From: an uncultured Bacilli bacterium
GTDB lineage: Bacteria; Bacillota_I; Bacilli_A; RF39; UBA660
Direction: 5' to 3'
Assembly: GCA_947630885.1 (NCBI GenBank)
Contig: CANRJI010000070.1
Location: 1-5,168 of the forward strand
Length of the DNA: 5,168 nt
Made by a program: the position numbers and the translations under genes. Below are positions 1 to 3,785 of the stretch, one piece after another (position 1 is the stretch's first letter; each line of letters begins with the position of its first letter). The notes under the pieces were generated by a model. The model was given only the letters and a program-made list of their open reading frames with translations, was not told the DNA's origin and searched no databases.

Positions 1-256
1 TAATACAAATAACGTTAAATAAAACGGATAAAGTAATAAAAAATTTTGGCCTAGATTCTTTTTTGAAGGCTAGTCCAATAAGCGATATATTAGTTAAAAA
101 GAATAATTCCATTAATATAGGTGCTGGGCTAAAACCATTTCTTACTGTTACGATACGTAAAATTAAGTCGTTTAGTAAATTAGAAAAGACAAAGATAACT
201 TCAAATAAATAATCTTCTTTTATTTTCTTTAATATATTTTTTAATTTCTTCTTCAT
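1..256 (-). CDS. LTA synthase-like membrane sulfatase, N-terminal part (runs off left edge)
   Basis: An open frame starts at ATG 256 and stays open to base 1, giving the first 85 residues of a longer protein. It begins with a very basic stretch (MKKKLKNILKKIKEDY), then hydrophobic segments at about residues 17-35, 48-62 and 67-85. The phrase LLNDLILRIVTV followed by PILMELFFL resembles, from memory, the start of LtaS-type proteins of low-GC Gram-positives. Those carry several N-terminal membrane helices before an extracellular sulfatase-fold domain that polymerises glycerol-phosphate onto a glycolipid anchor. The catalytic domain lies outside the window, so the enzyme class is an inference. 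A GGGGAA Shine-Dalgarno (264-269) sits 7 nt before the ATG, and the gene has its own promoter just upstream. It follows the rpmE terminator, so it is a separate unit. It could be another polytopic membrane protein. Confidence 0.62.
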   Translation of the reverse strand, partial: MKKKLKNILKKIKEDYLFEVIFVFSNLLNDLILRIVTVRNGFSPAPILMELFFLTNISLIGLAFKKESRPKFFITLSVLFNVICI

Positions 257-275
257 ACTGATATTCCCCGTAATA

Positions 276-304
276 ATTATAACACTTATAAATAAAGAAG
301 TAAA
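276..304 (-). promoter_or_regulatory. Extended -10 σA-type promoter of the LtaS-like gene
   Basis: On the minus strand a perfect TATAAT (281-276) is preceded by TGT (284-282), making an extended -10. It is spaced 17 bp from a weak -35, TTTACT (304-299). The -35 begins just past the T-run of the rpmE terminator, so one unit ends and the next starts within a few bases. The predicted start at about 269-271 leaves only about 13-15 nt before the ATG. Confidence 0.7.
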
Positions 305-306
305 TT

Positions 307-330
307 AAAAAAATGTGAATGAATCACATT
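307..330 (-). terminator. Intrinsic terminator of rpmE
   Basis: On the minus strand a perfect 7-bp stem (AATGTGA / TCACATT, 330-324 and 318-312) closes a 5-nt loop. The 3' arm ends in TT and continues into five more T residues (311-307). The 5' arm starts inside the rpmE TAA stop codon (331-329). The stem is AU-rich and short, but its placement and T-run are typical. Confidence 0.8.
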
Positions 331-538
331 ATTTTTCGCTACTAAATCCAAATTTTTTATTGAATTTTTCAACTTGTCCCTTTTTAGAACTTAGGTTTTG
401 TTTTCCTGTATAGAAAGGGTGACATTTCGAGCAAACCTCGACTTGAATATTTTCAACAGTTGAAACTGTTTCAAAAGTATTACCGCACGCACATGTTACG
501 GTTGTATTATAACTTTTTGGATGAATATTCTTTTTCAT
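329..538 (-). CDS. rpmE: Ribosomal protein L31 (bL31), zinc-binding type
   Basis: This 69-residue protein of the large ribosomal subunit has the family's usual length. The N-terminus MKKNIHPK, the central VCSKCHPFYTGKQ and the tail VEKFNKKFG match bL31 closely. Cys16, Cys18, Cys36 and Cys39 form the two zinc-ligand pairs, so this is the zinc-containing (C+) form rather than the zinc-free paralogue made under zinc starvation. An upstream in-frame ATG (562) exists, but the start at 538 is preceded by a strong GGAAGGAGAG Shine-Dalgarno (543-552) and begins exactly like known L31 proteins. The gene has its own promoter (591-619), a short leader with a small hairpin, and a terminator touching the stop codon. 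It can therefore be expressed independently of the murA operon upstream, although no terminator separates them. Confidence 0.97.
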   Translation of the reverse strand: MKKNIHPKSYNTTVTCACGNTFETVSTVENIQVEVCSKCHPFYTGKQNLSSKKGQVEKFNKKFGFSSEK

Positions 539-555
539 TTTTCTCTCCTTCCGCC

Positions 556-569
556 ATGACAAAAGTCAT
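556..569 (-). promoter_or_regulatory. Small hairpin in the rpmE leader, next to the ribosome binding site
   Basis: A perfect 5-bp inverted repeat, ATGAC-(4 nt)-GTCAT, lies in the predicted rpmE 5' leader (about 46 nt). Its 3' end is 3 nt upstream of the Shine-Dalgarno (543-552). In RNA it is a 5-bp stem with a UUUU loop. It could be part of an L31 autoregulatory leader or a chance palindrome; the sequence alone does not decide. Confidence 0.35.
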
Positions 570-590
570 AGTAATAAAATTACATAGCAT

Positions 591-619
591 ATTATATCAG
601 GTATTTTTTAAATTTTCAA
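591..619 (-). promoter_or_regulatory. σA-type promoter of rpmE overlapping the end of the SGNH gene
   Basis: On the minus strand TTGAAA (619-614) is followed by an exact 17-bp spacer and a perfect TATAAT (596-591). The TGA before TATAAT (599-597) gives an extended -10 and is also the stop codon of the SGNH gene. The -35 lies inside that coding sequence. The predicted start near 584 gives a leader of about 46 nt. This is the best match to consensus in the window and suits a highly expressed ribosomal protein gene. Confidence 0.85.
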
Positions 620-1277
620 CTATTATTTGGGAAATTTTTTCATATCCTTGATTATTAGGAATAAAGGTTTTTGGCTTCGAAAAATAATGGGGATTATTTG
701 TTAATGTATCTGATAATTCTACATAGATAAAATTATGTTTTTGGCATATTTCTTTTAATTTGTAATTGGCATAAGAGAAGGCATCATTATTGGTATTTAA
801 GACATTATAATATCCTAGGACATAAACTTTATCGTGGTGAAAGCGATTTATGTACTCGAGGACTTTATTATAATTATTTATCATACTATCGATATAGGTA
901 TATATATTTTGGTTATTTTTTTCTAATTTATAATATATTTCATTCATACCTAATGATATGGTAATGATATCGGCTTTTTTAATCAAACGACTAAGTGAGT
1001 AATCATCTTTTTTCTCATTATATTCTAAAATATTTATGATATCAATAATACGATAATCGTTATTGGTATATGTTTTATTATAACCTTCTAAAAGTTTATT
1101 TTCTTCAAAGTATTCTTTAATATAGTCACTATAGCCATGAGATACAATACCATATTCATTAGTACCACGGGATAAGGCGTCGCCAATAGTTAAATAATAA
1201 ACTTTCTTATTTATGGTTTTATTATATATAAAGTAGCACGAAAGAAAAAGAATTAATATTATAAATACTTTCTTCAT
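597..1277 (-). CDS. Membrane-anchored SGNH/GDSL-fold protein lacking the catalytic triad
   Basis: This 226-residue protein has a hydrophobic N-terminal anchor (about residues 4-18); Cys14 sits in a poor lipobox, so a signal anchor is likelier than a lipoprotein. The rest looks like an extracytoplasmic SGNH hydrolase of the YpmR-like kind: block I at YLTIGDALSRG (28-38), a HGYSDY segment (47-52), block III GMN (110-112) and a C-terminal block V at PNNQGY (207-212). Active members have GDSL in block I and DxxHP in block V. Here the nucleophile position is Ala34 (codon GCC), and the Asp and His positions are Lys203 and Ile206. Only the oxyanion-type Asn112 remains, so esterase activity is doubtful and a binding role is possible. 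The start at 1277 has a clear AGGAGGA Shine-Dalgarno (1281-1287). It lies 22 bp after murA, in the same operon, which suggests a cell-envelope role. Its substrate is unknown. Confidence 0.8.
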   Translation of the reverse strand: MKKVFIILILFLSCYFIYNKTINKKVYYLTIGDALSRGTNEYGIVSHGYSDYIKEYFEENKLLEGYNKTYTNNDYRIIDIINILEYNEKKDDYSLSRLIKKADIITISLGMNEIYYKLEKNNQNIYTYIDSMINNYNKVLEYINRFHHDKVYVLGYYNVLNTNNDAFSYANYKLKEICQKHNFIYVELSDTLTNNPHYFSKPKTFIPNNQGYEKISQIIVENLKNT

Positions 1278-1299
1278 TAGTCCTCCTAATAAAGTATAT

Positions 1300-2550
1300 T
1301 TATATTAATTCTATTTTAGCACCTATATTAGATAATTTTTGACATATATCGTCATAGCCTCTTAAGATATATTTAATGTTATCAATGGTTGTTGTTCCTT
1401 CTGCAATAAGAGCACAGATAAGCATTGAGGCTCCTCCTCGCAAGTCAGTCGCGGAGACATCGGCTCCATACAGTGGAGTTACTCCTTTTATTTTAGCTAG
1501 ACGATTATTTTTGACAAGGATATCCGCTCCCATAAGAATAGTGTCGGGAATATTTTGAAAACGATTTTCATAAATTGTCTCTTCGACAGTACTTACACCT
1601 GTACACTGGGTTAAGAAAGGAATAATGGGCTGTTGAAGATCGGTTGGAAAACCTGGATATGGCAATGTTTTGATTTTGACAGCACGATATTTTTCACAAC
1701 GATTAACTATTATTTCATCATCACCTATTTGAATATTGGCGCCAGCTTCGATAAGTTTGGAAGTTAAGGCTTCAATATGAGAAGGAATGACATTTTTTAT
1801 TTTTAGATTTTCGCCAAGTAAACAGCCTAAAATAACAAAGGTACCGGCTTCAATACGGTCAGGAATAACTTCATGGAAAGAACGATGCAAGTAATTAACA
1901 CCAGTTATGGTAATGGTATCAGTTCCCGCACCTTTTATTTTGGCTCCCATATTATTTAAAAAAGTAGCAACATTAGCAATTTCTGGCTCTTTAGCGACAT
2001 TTTCAATAATTGTTTTGCCTTTGGCTCTGACAGCCACGAGCATAGTATTTATAGTGGCTCCAACACTTGGCATATCGAGATAGACACGAGATCCAACTAG
2101 TTCTTTAGCATCAATGGTATAATGGTCACCATCTTCGATGACGGTAGCACCTAGAGCACGATAGCCTTTTAAGGTTTGATCTATTGGTCTTTCGCCTATT
2201 GTGCAACCACCAGGAAAATACATTTCAACGTGTTTATACTTTCCTAATAATGAGGACATAAAATAATATGAAGCACGTAATTTTTTGGTCATTTCTTCGG
2301 GAATTTCTCTATTAATCATCTTTGATGAGTCAATCGTTAAAGTATTTTCATCACGGCTTACTTTAACATTTAAGCAACTTAATATTTCTTCAAGGGAATC
2401 AATATCAGAAATATTTGGAACATTACTAATTTTTACTTCTTCATCACATAGTATGGCTGCGGGAATGAGGGCTACTGCACTATTTTTCGATCCACTTATT
2501 GGAACTTCGCCTGTTAAGATATGCTTTCCTTCTATTTTTATTTTAGCCAT
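1300..2550 (-). CDS. murA: UDP-N-acetylglucosamine 1-carboxyvinyltransferase
   Basis: MurA transfers enolpyruvate from PEP to UDP-GlcNAc, the first committed step of peptidoglycan synthesis, in the cytoplasm. The 416 residues match the family's usual length and show both halves of the EPSP-synthase-like fold. Visible active-site residues are Lys22-Asn23 in SGSKNSA, Arg92, the PEP-binding Cys116 in PGGCTIGERP, Arg121, Asp304 in GFPTDLQQP, Arg371 in DLRGGAS and Arg397 in LRGYDD. The Cys makes it the usual fosfomycin-sensitive type rather than the Cys-to-Asp form. An in-frame start at 2610 exists, but ATG 2550 has an almost perfect AAAGGAGGA Shine-Dalgarno (2555-2563) and gives canonical numbering. 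The codons before it would also cover the promoter. Low-GC Gram-positives often have two MurA copies; the proximity to rpmE and spoIIR suggests the murAB (murZ) copy, but that is inference. The SGNH gene follows in the same operon. Confidence 0.97.
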   Translation of the reverse strand: MAKIKIEGKHILTGEVPISGSKNSAVALIPAAILCDEEVKISNVPNISDIDSLEEILSCLNVKVSRDENTLTIDSSKMINREIPEEMTKKLRASYYFMSSLLGKYKHVEMYFPGGCTIGERPIDQTLKGYRALGATVIEDGDHYTIDAKELVGSRVYLDMPSVGATINTMLVAVRAKGKTIIENVAKEPEIANVATFLNNMGAKIKGAGTDTITITGVNYLHRSFHEVIPDRIEAGTFVILGCLLGENLKIKNVIPSHIEALTSKLIEAGANIQIGDDEIIVNRCEKYRAVKIKTLPYPGFPTDLQQPIIPFLTQCTGVSTVEETIYENRFQNIPDTILMGADILVKNNRLAKIKGVTPLYGADVSATDLRGGASMLICALIAEGTTTIDNIKYILRGYDDICQKLSNIGAKIELI

Positions 2551-2581
2551 AAAGTCCTCCTTTAGGTAATTATCCATCTTT

Positions 2582-2610
2582 ATTTTAATACCTATGAGCA
2601 ATTTAGTCAA
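2582..2610 (-). promoter_or_regulatory. σA-type promoter of the murA-SGNH operon
   Basis: On the minus strand TTGACT (2610-2605) is separated by exactly 17 bp from TAAAAT (2587-2582), each one base off consensus. The predicted start near 2575 gives a leader of about 25 nt with the Shine-Dalgarno at its end. The first bases of the -35 lie within one arm of the inverted repeat at 2608-2636. Confidence 0.8.
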
Positions 2611-2636
2611 CTTGTTTTGTTTTGATTGACAAGTTG
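2608..2636. repeat. 8-bp inverted repeat overlapping the murA -35 (possible operator)
   Basis: CAACTTGT (2608-2615) and ACAAGTTG (2629-2636) are perfect inverted copies separated by 13 bp. The arm centres are 21 bp apart, about two helical turns, which would suit a dimeric DNA-binding protein. On the minus strand no T-run follows, so it is not a normal terminator for mntP. The left arm contains the TTG of the murA -35, so a bound protein would compete with RNA polymerase. No specific regulator is recognised. Confidence 0.5.
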
Positions 2637-2644
2637 TTTACGGC

Positions 2645-3187
2645 TTATTTAAAAATATAGATTATTCCTAAAATAAACAAGATGGATCCTCCAATAGTAG
2701 TTGATACTTTGCCACATTTTTGATTTAAAATATTGCCTAGATTAAGTCCTAGAAAAGTGAAAGCAAAACTTGTTAATGAAAAAATAGTTGATGAAAGTAA
2801 ATAATTAGTTGTTAAAGCGGGAAGCCCGATTCCGGTTGTAAAACTATCAATACTGACAGAAAGGCCAAATAATAAATATCCTGGCAGACTATTAAGAAAC
2901 TTTTCTTCTTCTTTCTTGAAACTAGAAATAATCATTTCAATTGCTATAGCAGATAAGATAACTCCTACTAATATATTTGTATTAATTATTAGCATTTTGG
3001 TGACAAATGTACCGAGGCTAAGTCCTAATAAAGGCATTAAAAAATGATAAACACCCACTATTAAGGATAAAATAAATTTATTTTTTTTATTAATTCCTTG
3101 GGTTCCATATATTAAAGCTAAAGAAAAAGCATCCATAGATAGACTTACTGCGATTAAAAATATGGTTAGTATTTTCAACAAAATCAC
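2645..3187 (-). CDS. mntP: Manganese efflux pump, MntP family
   Basis: This 180-residue polytopic membrane protein has two homologous halves of about three helices each, as in MntP (DUF204). Half one has LSMDAFSLALIYG with Asp19 and VYHFLMPLLGLSLG (46-59). Half two has GLSVSIDSFTTGIGLP with Asp114 and FTFLGLNLG. In MntP the paired acidic residues in the membrane are needed for Mn(II) export. YtaF, a related sporulation membrane protein, is an alternative, and the position 24 bp after spoIIR makes that worth considering; the SMDAF and MPLLG signatures favour MntP. The start is uncertain. The GTG listed (3187) has no good Shine-Dalgarno, whereas an in-frame TTG at 3178 sits 4 nt after AGGTGAT, a strong match to the 16S rRNA tail, and would give 177 residues. 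There is no room for a manganese riboswitch before the gene, so it probably follows spoIIR transcription. Confidence 0.85.
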   Translation of the reverse strand: MILLKILTIFLIAVSLSMDAFSLALIYGTQGINKKNKFILSLIVGVYHFLMPLLGLSLGTFVTKMLIINTNILVGVILSAIAIEMIISSFKKEEEKFLNSLPGYLLFGLSVSIDSFTTGIGLPALTTNYLLSSTIFSLTSFAFTFLGLNLGNILNQKCGKVSTTIGGSILFILGIIYIFK

Positions 3188-3211
3188 CTATCTAATTATA
3201 TGCTCTTCTAA

Positions 3212-3733
3212 TTAAAATATTTTGTTTATCGTCTCGGCAATCCAAGATCTGTATTCGTTATCTTTGGTATTTTGTAAATCGACCAAGCACAAATTAGGAA
3301 ACAATACACACCACCAATTGTCTCCTTCAGCATTTCCAATACTTATAATCATTGATTCATAATATCCTTCTTCATATTTTATGCCGCGATACTCTTTTTC
3401 AGGAAAGTAGTTATAGCCATAGTCTACCTTGTAATCCATATCATAATTATTCTGGGCAAATATTTGAGATATATTTTGTTCAATAATGGGAATGCTTTGT
3501 TTAATTGTTTCTCTTGCAGTAACAATATCATCTTCATCTTGGAGAAGAAGATAGGTATTTTTTTCTAAATAATCTTTTACTTTTAGTTTCATATTTTGAT
3601 CAAGAGTAGAATTACTATTTGGTATAACTCGCAATCTGATAGCACTATCAGGAATGACAACGGTGTCTTTTTTCATATTATTATATATTAAAAATATGGT
3701 AATTAAAGTTAAAATTAATATGACTTTCTTCAT
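3212..3733 (-). CDS. spoIIR: Stage II sporulation protein R
   Basis: SpoIIR is made in the forespore and exported to the intermembrane space, where it triggers the protease SpoIIGA to process pro-σE in the mother cell. The 173-residue protein has an N-terminal hydrophobic export segment (about 4-18). It then shows the family hallmarks AIRLRVIPNSNS (31-42), a DQNMKLKVKD helix (45-54), NYFPEKEYRG (108-117), GYYESMIISIG (123-133) and DNWWCVLFPNLC (138-149). It is shorter than B. subtilis SpoIIR (about 224 residues), ending 24 residues after the last Cys, so the C-terminal tail is trimmed but no core motif is missing. The start ATG 3733 directly follows a T-run; its Shine-Dalgarno GGGTGA (3746-3741) lies in the 3' arm of the hairpin that ends noc. 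mntP follows after 24 bp and is probably cotranscribed. Forespore-specific (σF-type) expression is expected from the family, and a candidate promoter lies just upstream. Confidence 0.96.
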   Translation of the reverse strand: MKKVILILTLITIFLIYNNMKKDTVVIPDSAIRLRVIPNSNSTLDQNMKLKVKDYLEKNTYLLLQDEDDIVTARETIKQSIPIIEQNISQIFAQNNYDMDYKVDYGYNYFPEKEYRGIKYEEGYYESMIISIGNAEGDNWWCVLFPNLCLVDLQNTKDNEYRSWIAETINKIF

Positions 3734-3773
3734 AAAAAAATCACCCTTTCTATTTGATTATGAGTGATTTTTT
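3734..3773 (-). terminator. noc terminator hairpin that also contains the spoIIR ribosome binding site
   Basis: In the minus-strand RNA, 3773-3762 pairs with 3746-3735 to give a 12-bp stem with one G-U pair and a 15-nt loop. Six of the pairs are the A-tract against the T-tract, so functionally it is a six-pair core (UCACUC/GGGUGA) followed by seven U (3740-3734). It starts 12 bp after the noc stop and ends at the base before the spoIIR ATG. The wobble pair would be an A-C mismatch if the plus strand were transcribed, which fits a role in the minus-strand transcript. Readthrough RNA from noc would have the spoIIR Shine-Dalgarno paired. Confidence 0.72.
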
Positions 3774-3785
3774 ATTTTTTTATTC
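3756..3785 (-). promoter_or_regulatory. Candidate forespore (σF/σG-type) promoter of spoIIR
   Basis: Just after the noc stop codon the minus strand reads GAATA (3785-3781), an 18-bp spacer, then CATAATC (3762-3756). This resembles the σG pattern as I recall it (GHATR, 18 bp, CATNHTA) with one mismatch; σF shares the -35 preference, but the GG of its -10 is absent. CATAAT could also be a σA -10, but there is no σA -35. A start near 3748-3750 would fall in the loop of the hairpin and yield a leader of about 15-17 nt. In such AT-rich DNA chance matches are common. Confidence 0.35.

Noticed and set aside
597..599. TGA read as tryptophan (Mycoplasma-type code)
   Set aside because: Reading through would overlap the rpmE start region, and the clear Trp codons in spoIIR are TGG.
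460..651. 63-codon plus-strand open frame
   Set aside because: Opposite rpmE, its promoter and the end of the SGNH gene; no supporting signals.
1376..1558. 60-codon plus-strand open frame
   Set aside because: Lies wholly opposite murA, lacks a ribosome site, and murA is unmistakable.
2285..2569. 94-codon plus-strand open frame
   Set aside because: Antisense shadow of the murA N-terminal half; no promoter or Shine-Dalgarno of its own.
2626..2631. Perfect TTGACA on the plus strand, suggesting antisense transcription into mntP
   Set aside because: No acceptable -10 at 16-18 bp downstream; the match is better explained as part of the inverted repeat.
2608..2636. Inverted repeat as the mntP terminator
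   Set aside because: On the minus strand the second arm is followed by ACTAAATTG, with no T-run.
3195..3200. TATAAT on the minus strand between spoIIR and mntP
   Set aside because: No -35 or TG extension at the right distance, and the start would fall at the mntP start codon.
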